Below are positions 15,846-24,334 of a stretch of DNA of 64,000 nucleotides, one piece after another. The first letter of the stretch is position 1, and each line of letters opens with the position of its first letter. The DNA comes from Streptomyces antibioticus (lineage in GTDB: Bacteria > Actinomycetota > Actinomycetes > Streptomycetales > Streptomycetaceae), in assembly GCF_001514065.1 (NCBI RefSeq), contig NZ_KQ948433.1, positions 80,502 to 144,501 of the forward strand, written 5' to 3'. The position numbers were made by a program, and so were the translations under genes. The notes beneath the pieces were generated by a model. That model searched no databases and was not told the DNA's origin. It saw only the letters and a list, made by a program, of their open reading frames with translations.

Positions 15846-16664
15846 TCAGACGGATTCGCTCACGTGGCGCCACTCGGCGTCCCTGACGGCGAGGTTCTCG
15901 GCGAAGGCCTGCGCGACCTGGACGGCGTCCTTGCCGAGCAGCAGGCGCAGTGGCGGGCGCTCGGCCGCCGCGACGTCGAGCAGGACCTGCGCGATGCGGT
16001 CCGGGTCGCCGGGCTGCTTGCCGTCCTGGCCGCGGATGGCGGCGATGGCACCGCCGACCGTCTCCCGGTAGGGCTCGCTGACCGGCGGGGCGGCCATGGA
16101 GGATCCGGCCCAGTCGGTGCGCATGCCGCCCGGCTCAGCGACGGTGACCTTGATCCCGAGGGGCGCCACCTCCTGGGCGAGCACCTCGGAGAAGCCGCCG
16201 ACCGCCCACTTGGCCGCCTGGTAGGCACCGAGGCCCGGGACGGCCACCCGGCCGCCGACGGAGGAGATCTGGATGACGTGACCGGAGCCCTGCGCCCGCA
16301 TGACGGGGAGGGCGGCGCGGGTGACGTTGACGACACCGAAGAGGTTGGCGTCGATCTGGTCGCGGAAGGCCTGGTCGGACATGTCCTCCAGGGCGGCCAT
16401 GTCGGCGTAGCCGGCGTTGTTCACCACGACGTCCAGGCGGCCGAAGGCGTCGACGGCGGCCTGCACGGCCCGGCGCGAGGCCTCGGCGTCGGTGACGTCC
16501 AGGGTGACCAGCCGGACGCGGTCACCGTACTGGTCGGCGAGGTCGTTCAACGGCTCGGTGCGACGGGCGGTGGCGACGAGGTTGCCGCCGGCCTTCAGTA
16601 CGGCCTCGGCGATGGCGCGGCCCAGGCCGCGGGAGCTGCCGGTGACCAGCCAGGTCTTGCTCAT
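15846..16664 (-). CDS. SDR-family oxidoreductase
   Basis: A 272-residue short-chain dehydrogenase. The cofactor motif TGSSRGLG begins near residue 8, NNAGYADM follows, and catalytic Ser (ISSVGG) and YQAAK are all intact, so it should be active with NAD(P)(H). The C-terminus beyond EPGGMRTDW matches the group often annotated as ketoreductase-like SDR, the same group as the gene at 58450-59289. ATG 16664 is in the expected place directly before the Rossmann fold. Upstream lie two operator-like repeats; the TetR gene follows. Confidence 0.92.
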   Translation of the reverse strand: MSKTWLVTGSSRGLGRAIAEAVLKAGGNLVATARRTEPLNDLADQYGDRVRLVTLDVTDAEASRRAVQAAVDAFGRLDVVVNNAGYADMAALEDMSDQAFRDQIDANLFGVVNVTRAALPVMRAQGSGHVIQISSVGGRVAVPGLGAYQAAKWAVGGFSEVLAQEVAPLGIKVTVAEPGGMRTDWAGSSMAAPPVSEPYRETVGGAIAAIRGQDGKQPGDPDRIAQVLLDVAAAERPPLRLLLGKDAVQVAQAFAENLAVRDAEWRHVSESV

Positions 16665-16704
16665 GGGGTGCCTCTGTTCTGATGGGCGGGGCTCCGCGAT
16701 CCCT

Positions 16705-16762
16705 TAAGAGACCGCTGGACCTTTACTGCCTTCCACCATAAGAGGCCACTGGACCTTTGTCG
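16705..16762 (-). promoter_or_regulatory. Two direct copies of an imperfect palindrome (TetR targets)
   Basis: TAAGAGACCGCTGGACCTTT (from 16705) and TAAGAGGCCACTGGACCTTT (from 16739) are 34 bp apart and match at 18 of 20 positions. Each is an imperfect inverted repeat around AGnCCnCTGGACCT. They lie 40-100 bp upstream of the SDR start at 16664. Confidence 0.6.
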
Positions 16763-17118
16763 ATCGCGCAAGCATTTCCCGTGGCAAATGTCACATCGAT
16801 GAGGCAGATATCATTTATGGTTCCGCCAGGCGGGGTGTGGGCTCCTTCGCTGTGTGCGGGATGTTCACCGGGCCGACAAATGTTCCGGAGTCACACACGC
16901 AACCCTCGGGAGGCCGGACGCCGTCCGATGTCATACGTGCAGACACCTTGTGCACAGCCCAGGTGGGCGCCTTAACTCGTTGATCACCACCGGCGCCGTC
17001 TTCCGAAACACCCCGCTGTGAGAGTTCCCGACGCCCGGTCGGCGAAGGGCCGCCCACGGCCCGGGTCCTCGACACGTGTTGACGCTCGTCGGTACCGGAC
17101 ACACTGCAAGGAGCTCCC
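16763..17118. other. Promoter region of the S8 protease; no gene seen
   Basis: Between divergent SDR and S8 protease genes. Contains ACACGTGT at 17072-17079 and the ribosome binding site AAGGAG at 17108-17113. I see no supported coding frame. Confidence 0.5.
17072..17079. promoter_or_regulatory. ACACGTGT site upstream of the first S8 protease
   Basis: Perfect palindrome ending 39 bp before TTG 17119. Confidence 0.45.
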
Positions 17119-20100
17119 TTGACCCTGCCCACGTCCCGCAGACGCGGGTCCACAGCGCTCGGGGCCGCCGCGGCGGCCCTGGCGACGGCATTGCTCCCGT
17201 TGGCGGCGTCCGCCGCACCGGGACATCCACCGGACCTGAGCGTCCCGTCCACGACCCCGGCGCCCTCCGGTGCCGCGGGCAGCCCGCGCACCGTCACGCT
17301 CGTCACCGGCGACAAGGTCACCGTCACCACCACCGCGGACGGTCGCACCACGGTCACCGTCACGGGACCGGACGGACGGCCCGCAGGCGCCCATGTCATG
17401 ACCCAGGGCAAGGACATCCGGGTCTACCCCGACGCGGCGCTGCCGTACATGGCGTCCGGCGCGCTCGACCCGGACCTCTTCGACGTGCGCAAGCTGCTCG
17501 CGGACGGGTACGACGACGCCCACAGCGACCACCTGCCGCTGATCGTGACGTACACCGACGCAGCCTTCCGCTCCCGGACCACCCCGGTACCGGAGGGGGC
17601 CCGCAGGACGCTCGGCCTGGACAGCGTGCACGGCGCCGCGCTGTCCGCGAGCCACGCCTCCGCATCCGCCTTCTGGGCTTCCCTGACCGGCCGGTCCGCG
17701 GTCGGCGCCCGGACGGGCTCGGCGGCCGGCGCCCTCGCCGGCGGCATCGCCAAGGTCTGGCTCGACGGCAAGGCCACGGCACAACTCGCCGACAGCACCG
17801 CCCAGATCGGCGCCCCCGAGGTGTGGCGGGACGGCAACACCGGGCAGGGGGTGGACGTGGCCGTCCTCGACACCGGCGTCGACGACACGCATCCCGACCT
17901 CGCCGGCCGGATCGCCGCGTCCGCCAGTTTCGTGCCGGGCGAGAGCGTCGAGGACCGCAACGGCCACGGCACCCACGTCGCGTCGACCGTCGCGGGCACC
18001 GGCGCCGCCTCGGGCGGCAAGGAGCGGGGGGTCGCCCCCGGCGCGTCCCTGCGCATCGGCAAGGTCCTCGGCGACGACGGCAGCGGTCTGGACTCCTGGA
18101 TCATCGCCGGCATGGAGTGGGCCGCCCGGGACCAGCACGCCAAGGTCGTCAGCATGAGCCTGGGCAGCGGCCCCTCGGACGGCTCGGACCCCTTGAGCCA
18201 GGCTGTGAACCGGCTCAGTGCCGACACCGGCGCCCTGTTCGTGATCGCCGCGGGCAACGCGGGGCCCGGCCCGTCGACCGTGAGCACCCCCGGTACCGCC
18301 GACGCCGCCCTGACGGTCGGCGCGGTGAACGGCTCCGACCAGCCGGCGGCCTTCTCCAGCCGGGGGCCGCGCAAGGACAACGGCGGCCTCAAGCCCGACC
18401 TGACCGCCCCGGGTGTCGACATCCGCGCCGCCCGCGCCCGCAACAGCCCCGGCGAGGGCTCCTACGTGACGCACAGCGGCACCTCCATGGCGACCCCGCA
18501 CGTCGCTGGCGCGGCGGCCCTGCTGGCCCGGGCGCACCCCGGCTGGACAGGGCAGCAGCTCAAGGACGCCCTCGTCAGCACCACGGCGGCGACGCCGAAG
18601 TACAGCCCCTACACCGCGGGCAGCGGGCGGCTCGACGCCGAAGCCGCCGTGCACGACACGGTGTTCGCCACCGGTTCCGCCCTGGCGTTCGCGCCCTGGC
18701 CGCACCAGCCCGGTGACACGCTCCGCAGGGACGTCACCTACACCAACACCGGTGCCGCCCCAGTGACCCTGGACCTCACCCTCAGCGCCCCTGGCGCCCC
18801 GGCCGGGCTGTTCGCCCTGACCGGTTCCCGGGTGACCGTGCCCGCGCACGGCACCGCCGCCGTGGGAGTGCTGACACACCTCGACACGGCGGCCGACGAC
18901 GTCTCCTACAGTGGCTTCCTCACCGCCGCCGCCACCGACGGCACCGCACACGTCCGCACCAGCCTCGGCGCGCTCGAGGAGAGCCGGCGCAGCAAGTTGT
19001 CGATCACGACGAGGGACCGTCACCGCTCCGGCCTTCCCGGCCAGTTGGTGCTCAAGGACATCACCCGCGACACCGCGCCGCGGGTCTACGATGTCGACGA
19101 CTCCGGCCGACTGGACGTGCGACTGCGGCCGGGCACATACGCGGCCTGGATGTACGCCGACATCACCGGGCTCGACAGCGCGCACTCCCTGTCCCGTGCG
19201 GTGCTCACCGCCCCGGAGGTCGTCGTCGACGGCGACCGGAACCTCGTCCTGGACGCGGCCCGGCTGCGCCGCCTCACGGCGGTCACCCCGAAGCCGACGG
19301 CCGACGCCTACGTCCGCCTCGACCAGGACCGCTCCTACGGCGACCTGGTGCCGTTCCACGAGGGCTACCAGCTCGAACCCTGGGCATACGACAGCCTGTG
19401 GGCGACGCCGACGCCCGAGGTGACCCAGGGTTCCTACACCTTCACCACCCGCTGGCGTCAGGTACAGCCGCCGCTCACCGTCGCGGCCGGTTCGCACGGG
19501 TACCGCAGTGTGCTGCCGCAGAGCCTGTCGCCCAAGCCGCCGGAGGGCAGCGGAAGTTACCGGGCGGTGGACGCGGGTGAGGGTTCGGCCGCCGACTTCG
19601 CCCGGGTGGCGGCACGCGACCGGGTCGCGGTCGTCCGGCGCAGCGACACGGTGTCCCCGGTCGACCAGGCCGCCGCTGCCGCCGCCGCGGGCGCCCGCCT
19701 GCTGCTGATCGTCAACAACGGCACCGGGCCCCTCGACGCCTGGGCCGACCTGCCCGAGGGCGCGCCGCTACCGGTGGCGTCCCTCGGCACCGACGAGGGA
19801 CGCGACCTGCTCGCCCGCTTGCGCCCCGGCCGCACCACGACCCTGCGGGTGACCTCGCACCCGTATCCGGGATACCTGTACGACCTGCTGCTGCGCCACG
19901 ACGGCTCGGTGCCGCGCGACCTCACCTACCGGCCGGGCCCCGGCGAGCTGGCACGGATCGACGTGGCCGACCGGGACACCCGGCAGGGCGTGGCGGTCGA
20001 CTGGCGCTACGACCTGTCGCCCGATGCGACCTGGGCGGTCGGTGCACCCCTCACACCGGTCCGTGCGCAGGGTTCGTACACGACGTGGGTCACCGCGGGG

Positions 20101-20868
20101 CCGGACGCATTGTGGATCGAGGCGGCGTCGGTGCCGGACCTGACCGAGACCGGCGGGGCCCGGACCTACCGGCCGCGCAGCGCCGGCGCGACGACCTGGT
20201 TCGCCCCCGTACCGCACCCCCGGCTGCGGGGGGACAGCGTCCTGACGCTGCCGCCCTCCCGGGTGGGTGACCTGATCTCCCTGTACGGTCTGCCCGCATA
20301 CGGGGACTCCGGCGGCCACGTCGGCAGCGTCTTCGAGACCGGGGCGACCGTGCGGGCCGCGCTGTACCAGGGCGACACCCTGATCGCTGAGGGCGACGAC
20401 CACCTGGCCGCCGAGGTCGCGCCGGACACGCTGCCCTACCGTCTGGTGCAGGACACTGCGCGTGACCTGCCCGGCCGCCCGTATGCGACCCGTACGCACA
20501 CCGAGTGGGCCTTCCGCTCGGAACGGGCGGGCGACACGGCTCTCCAGCCGCTGCCGCTGGTGCAGGTGGACTACTCGGTGGCCACGGACCTGTCCGGGAA
20601 GGCGGGGCGGCGGACGGAGCTGACGGTCACGCCGTCGCACCTGGCGGGCGTCGCCGGGAGCCGGTTCCTTTCCGTCGCGCTCGACGTGTCGTACGACGAC
20701 GGCGCCACCTGGCACCGCGCGGACCCGAGGCGTGCGAGCGGGGAAGGGGTGCGGTTCCGCCTCGATGCTCCTGCGCGGGCCCGGTTCGTCACACTCCGTG
20801 CTTCCGCGCGGGATGACGCGGGCGACGCCGTGACCCAGACGGTGGTTCGAGCTTTCGGCCTGAGGTGA
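17119..20868 (+). CDS. Large secreted S8 (subtilisin) serine protease
   Basis: A 1249-residue exported protease, three times the size of classical subtilisins. Signal peptide (RRGSTALGAAAAALATALLP to ASA) is followed by a propeptide-like region with the repeated TLVTGDKVTV element. The catalytic triad is intact: Asp in VAVLDTGVDDTHPDL (residue 251), His in NGHGTHVAST (283), Ser in SGTSMATPHVAG (456). The remaining 800 residues include a protease-associated-like segment (RVAVVRRSDTVSPVDQAAAA, LLIVNNG) and beta-rich domains. The start is TTG with AAGGAG at good spacing. Paralogue of the gene at 51149-54961 with the same architecture. Role is probably extracellular protein degradation or processing. 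Confidence 0.95.
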   Translation: MTLPTSRRRGSTALGAAAAALATALLPLAASAAPGHPPDLSVPSTTPAPSGAAGSPRTVTLVTGDKVTVTTTADGRTTVTVTGPDGRPAGAHVMTQGKDIRVYPDAALPYMASGALDPDLFDVRKLLADGYDDAHSDHLPLIVTYTDAAFRSRTTPVPEGARRTLGLDSVHGAALSASHASASAFWASLTGRSAVGARTGSAAGALAGGIAKVWLDGKATAQLADSTAQIGAPEVWRDGNTGQGVDVAVLDTGVDDTHPDLAGRIAASASFVPGESVEDRNGHGTHVASTVAGTGAASGGKERGVAPGASLRIGKVLGDDGSGLDSWIIAGMEWAARDQHAKVVSMSLGSGPSDGSDPLSQAVNRLSADTGALFVIAAGNAGPGPSTVSTPGTADAALTVGAVNGSDQPAAFSSRGPRKDNGGLKPDLTAPGVDIRAARARNSPGEGSYVTHSGTSMATPHVAGAAALLARAHPGWTGQQLKDALVSTTAATPKYSPYTAGSGRLDAEAAVHDTVFATGSALAFAPWPHQPGDTLRRDVTYTNTGAAPVTLDLTLSAPGAPAGLFALTGSRVTVPAHGTAAVGVLTHLDTAADDVSYSGFLTAAATDGTAHVRTSLGALEESRRSKLSITTRDRHRSGLPGQLVLKDITRDTAPRVYDVDDSGRLDVRLRPGTYAAWMYADITGLDSAHSLSRAVLTAPEVVVDGDRNLVLDAARLRRLTAVTPKPTADAYVRLDQDRSYGDLVPFHEGYQLEPWAYDSLWATPTPEVTQGSYTFTTRWRQVQPPLTVAAGSHGYRSVLPQSLSPKPPEGSGSYRAVDAGEGSAADFARVAARDRVAVVRRSDTVSPVDQAAAAAAAGARLLLIVNNGTGPLDAWADLPEGAPLPVASLGTDEGRDLLARLRPGRTTTLRVTSHPYPGYLYDLLLRHDGSVPRDLTYRPGPGELARIDVADRDTRQGVAVDWRYDLSPDATWAVGAPLTPVRAQGSYTTWVTAGPDALWIEAASVPDLTETGGARTYRPRSAGATTWFAPVPHPRLRGDSVLTLPPSRVGDLISLYGLPAYGDSGGHVGSVFETGATVRAALYQGDTLIAEGDDHLAAEVAPDTLPYRLVQDTARDLPGRPYATRTHTEWAFRSERAGDTALQPLPLVQVDYSVATDLSGKAGRRTELTVTPSHLAGVAGSRFLSVALDVSYDDGATWHRADPRRASGEGVRFRLDAPARARFVTLRASARDDAGDAVTQTVVRAFGLR

Positions 20869-20898
20869 CCGCACGCGCTGGGGACAGACCCCAGTGAT

Positions 20899-20938
20899 AC
20901 GTGTGCCCGCCGCGGAATACTCCGGGGCGGGCACACGT
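20899..20938. terminator. Bidirectional terminator between S8 and M4 proteases
   Basis: Perfect 13-bp stem ACGTGTGCCCGCC / GGCGGGCACACGT with a 14-nt loop, placed between two converging genes. Confidence 0.8.
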
Positions 20939-20961
20939 CGTTCGCGGGGCGGCCGGTCGGC

Positions 20962-23319
20962 TCAGAAGGTGAGGCTCCAGCGGTCGAGGTAGCCGCCCTC
21001 GCTCGGCGGGATGCCGGGCGCGGCCGGGGTGTAGTCGGTGACGCGGAGCTTCCAGATGCCGTTGGCGGGCAGGCCGGAGGCGTCCACGGTGAAGCTGTCG
21101 TGCAGTTCGGTGCCGGTGTCCCACTTGAAGTCCTTGACCAGCAGCACCGTGCCGTCCGGGGCGACGAGTTGGACGACCTGGGCGCCGATGAAGGTGTGGA
21201 CGAGGTCCACGGAGACCTTGAGGTGGGCGGGCGCGTCACCGGCACGGCCGGTGACCGTCAGGGGTGTCTCGACGCTCTGCCAGGCGGCGTAGTCGTGGCG
21301 GTCGGGGTCGACGAAGAAGTCACCGCCGGAAGCCACGACGGTCCAGGCGAAGGTGTAACGGCGCTTCTCCGCGGCCGAGTCGGTGAAGATGACGGTGGTG
21401 CGGAAGGTACCCGCCGTGGTGGGGATGCCGGAGATCCGGCCGGAGTCGCTGTCGAGGGACAGGCCCGTGGGCAGGCCGGTGGCCGCGTAGGTGACGGCGC
21501 CGGGCCGGGTGGAGACGGCGGAGACCGTCCGGGCGACCGGCTGGCCCACGGCCGCGTCCCGGGTGTTCAGGGACGTGATCGCGATGTGCTTGACGTAGCG
21601 GGGACCGACGTTGACCGCGGCCCAGGCGTTCGCGACGGACTCGTAGGCGTCGCCGGTGGTGCCGAACAGGTCGGCGGCGGCCTGCAGGGTTGCGGTGCGG
21701 GCGCCGGCGTAGTCGGTGGTGCTGGTCATGTAGTGGGTCAGGGCGCGGTACCAGACGTTGGTGGCGTTGCGCAGGCCGATGCCGGAGACCGGGAGACCGT
21801 CGTAGGTGGGGCTGTCGTAGTGGACGCCGTTGATGGTCTTGTGGCCGCTGCCCTCGGAGATCAGGTAGAAGAAGTGGTTGGCGACCCCGGCGCCGAAGTG
21901 CGGGTCGAGCAGGTGGGTGCCGGAGGTCCAGTAGTCCTGTGAAGTGCCCTTCTCCGAGGCGTCCTTGGAGGGCTGGTCCAGGTAGCGCAGGGGTTTGCCG
22001 GTCCCGCGGACGTCGGCGAGCTCGCCGATGGTGTAGTCGGGGACGTCCTTGGGGTTGTTCGCGTAGAACTCGACGGCGGTGCCCAGGATGTCGCTGGTGG
22101 CCTCGTTGAGGGCGCCGGACTCGCCGGTCTCCAGCAGGCCCGCGGTGGCGGAGGTGACGCCGTGGGTCATCTCGTGGGCGGCAATGTCGAGTTCGGTGAG
22201 CGGGTGCCGGTTGTCCAGGCCGTCGCCGTAGGTCATGCAGAAGCAGCTGTCCAGCCAGTAGGCGTTGGCCAGGCCCGCGACGTGGACGTTGGAGACGGCT
22301 CCGACGCCGTCGTCGGCTATGCCGTTGCGGCCGAAGACGTCGTGGTAGAAGTTCCAGGTCGTACGGGATCCGTAGGCGGCGTCGACGGCGGCGGTGGCCC
22401 GGTCGTCGGGGGTGCCGTCGCCCCACACGTCGTCGGCGTCGGTGTACAGCACGCCGAGGCCGCCGTTGGTGACGTCGCGGACGCTGTTTCCGCCGCGCTG
22501 GGTGTCGACCAACTGGTAGGCGTCGCCGACCCGCTGGGTGTCGAGTTGGACGGTGCCGCTGTACTGGCTGTTGCCGATGCCCGCGGTCACCTCGTCCCAG
22601 CTGGCGAGCCCGCTGCCGGTGCCGGCATCGACGACGATGTGCAGACGGCTGGGCGTGCCGTCCGCCCGCTCCCCGTCGATAACGTTGTCAAAGGCCAGCC
22701 GCGGGGTGCCGGAGCCCGCCCAGACGACGCGGCGCGCGCTCCCGTCGGCTCTGGCGTGGGCGAGGTGCTCCTTCCTGGCCTCGGCCAGCGCCTCGCTCCG
22801 TGCGTGGGCCGCGGTCACACCGTCCTTGACGGTGGGCACGGACAGCGGGTCGTGCAGGGAGTCGTCGATCCGGCGGCCGTGCGGGCCGTCGTGCACGATC
22901 AGGTCACCGCCGCCCTCGACGGGCAGTCCCTGGTAGGTGCGCGTGTAACGGGTGTGGACCGTGCCGTCGGCGTCCTTGATGACGTCCTTGGCCACCAGGT
23001 CCTCGCGGCTCCCGGCGTGCACGGACCTCCTGACGCCCGCGCGGCCGTCGGCGGCACGGGCGAGCAGCGAGGTGCGCGCGGCGGAGCCGAGGGGCACGGC
23101 CTTGGCACCGGTTCTGGCGTGTGCGTTGACGAGCGGGGGCGCCGCGCTGTGCGCGGCGTCGCGGGCGGTGCCCTCGGGAGCCGCGGTCGCGGAGGGGGCG
23201 CTCAGGGCGAGGGCGCCCAGGGTCACGGCCAGCGACACCGCGAGGGGGCCCACGGGTCTGAAGCGCGACGTCGACCGGTCCGCACGGGACACACGTGCGG
23301 CGTTCTGAAAGGGGGACAT
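20962..23319 (-). CDS. Secreted M4 metalloprotease (thermolysin-like)
   Basis: A 785-residue exported zinc protease. Order: signal peptide (PLAVSLAVTLGALALSAPSA), FTP/PepSY propeptide region (SREDLVAKDVIKDADGTVHT), M4 catalytic domain with zinc motif HEMTH at residues 382-386 and the third ligand Glu 406 in GALNEATSD, then an Ig-like putative domain and a C-terminal P/Homo-B-like domain ending GGYLDRWSLTF. ATG 23319 is chosen with CCAGGAG upstream; the frame is open to 23364 but adds nothing. Convergent with the S8 protease through a shared terminator. Confidence 0.95.
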   Translation of the reverse strand: MSPFQNAARVSRADRSTSRFRPVGPLAVSLAVTLGALALSAPSATAAPEGTARDAAHSAAPPLVNAHARTGAKAVPLGSAARTSLLARAADGRAGVRRSVHAGSREDLVAKDVIKDADGTVHTRYTRTYQGLPVEGGGDLIVHDGPHGRRIDDSLHDPLSVPTVKDGVTAAHARSEALAEARKEHLAHARADGSARRVVWAGSGTPRLAFDNVIDGERADGTPSRLHIVVDAGTGSGLASWDEVTAGIGNSQYSGTVQLDTQRVGDAYQLVDTQRGGNSVRDVTNGGLGVLYTDADDVWGDGTPDDRATAAVDAAYGSRTTWNFYHDVFGRNGIADDGVGAVSNVHVAGLANAYWLDSCFCMTYGDGLDNRHPLTELDIAAHEMTHGVTSATAGLLETGESGALNEATSDILGTAVEFYANNPKDVPDYTIGELADVRGTGKPLRYLDQPSKDASEKGTSQDYWTSGTHLLDPHFGAGVANHFFYLISEGSGHKTINGVHYDSPTYDGLPVSGIGLRNATNVWYRALTHYMTSTTDYAGARTATLQAAADLFGTTGDAYESVANAWAAVNVGPRYVKHIAITSLNTRDAAVGQPVARTVSAVSTRPGAVTYAATGLPTGLSLDSDSGRISGIPTTAGTFRTTVIFTDSAAEKRRYTFAWTVVASGGDFFVDPDRHDYAAWQSVETPLTVTGRAGDAPAHLKVSVDLVHTFIGAQVVQLVAPDGTVLLVKDFKWDTGTELHDSFTVDASGLPANGIWKLRVTDYTPAAPGIPPSEGGYLDRWSLTF

Positions 23320-23802
23320 GGGTCTCCTGGTTCGGAGGTGTGGATTGCGCAGGTGCCGCGTCACTGGGGCGCCTGTGGGACCGCGGGGCGGCTGCGACGA
23401 CGGTGCGCGGATGGCGCAGCGGAAGCGACGGGATCGTTGCAGGTAACACGCGGGTTGTCAGCACTGCGGTGATCACTGTCCGAAATCCGGCCACTCTCGT
23501 GCCTGGGCGCGGGCGGTCCGGCCGGGCTGCCGACGGGCGCCTTTACGCCGCGGCAACATTCGGCCACTTCGGAACTTTGGCGATTTCCCGATGGTGTGTG
23601 CGCGGGCGCGCAGAGGTGTGCCGGGGCGTCACCCACGAGCACGCTGGGCAGGCCGGCGGAACTGCGTCAACGGCGTCGGGTCCCCACCGCCGACGCACGC
23701 GCCGCGGCGAATCGAGACATGTACGTTGTGAACAGGGACATGTCCAGGCGGTGTTCTACAGATAGGTTTGACCTCATTGACGGCAACAGCCCGAGGACCA
23801 AC
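23320..23802. other. Divergent promoter region with two GACATGT boxes
   Basis: About 480 bases between the M4 protease and the 23803 gene; no convincing coding frame. GACATGT occurs at 23716-23722 and 23737-23743, 21 bp apart on the same helix face; the second is inside the palindrome GGACATGTCC (23736-23745). They lie 60-90 bp upstream of ATG 23803 and could be a regulator site. Confidence 0.4.
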
Positions 23803-24246
23803 ATGCAGGTGCACCTGAACCCCCCACTCGAACCCGGTAGTGCGCCCCAGCTCGCTGCCGCCATCGTGGCGGCGGCTGCCGACATCAGCGATGCAGCGCT
23901 GGACTACAGTCCGGAGAGCATCGACGTCGTGGAAGACATCGTCGACGGCTTCCGGGCCGAAGGGGTGAGCGGCGAGGAGATGGCCGAATCCCTCGTCGGC
24001 TTCGGCTGTTACCTCGGCGAGATCGTGACGCGTCACATCGGCGGCGACTGGCGGCCTGCCACAACCGCCCACCCCACGGCAGCGCCCTTCATCGTGGTGC
24101 TGCCCGACGCACGGGAGTGCCATCCCATCGACTGGGTCTTCAGCCGTCTGGAGTCCGGGGCCGCTTTCAGCATCCGCGACCTGTACGCGGCGGCCGCGGC
24201 TGACGGCACGGACAGCGGACTCGCGGAGGAAGGTGCGCTCGAGTGA
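23803..24246 (+). CDS. Hypothetical protein, DUF3806-like
   Basis: A 147-residue soluble acidic protein with no signal peptide or membrane segment. The central part (EEMAESLVGFGCYLGEIVTR then HIGGDW) resembles the DUF3806 pattern of small helical proteins with a glycine-rich GxYLGExI core; otherwise not recognised. ATG 23803 has CCGAGGACC upstream; the longer open frame to 23596 has no support. It is followed by the LAL regulator gene after 88 bp and may be co-transcribed with it. Function unknown. Confidence 0.7.
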   Translation: MQVHLNPPLEPGSAPQLAAAIVAAAADISDAALDYSPESIDVVEDIVDGFRAEGVSGEEMAESLVGFGCYLGEIVTRHIGGDWRPATTAHPTAAPFIVVLPDARECHPIDWVFSRLESGAAFSIRDLYAAAAADGTDSGLAEEGALE

Positions 24247-24334
24247 GCGCATGCCGCAGCCCTCTGGGGCTGAAACGATAGAGGTGACCAGGCACGGGGC
24301 AGGCCTGCGAAGGGCGGGAAGAGCAGGAGGGTAC

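Noticed and set aside
16984-19497. 837-codon minus-strand frame
   Set aside because: Lies opposite the S8 protease, which has a signal peptide and an intact catalytic triad; the antisense frame has no recognisable motif.
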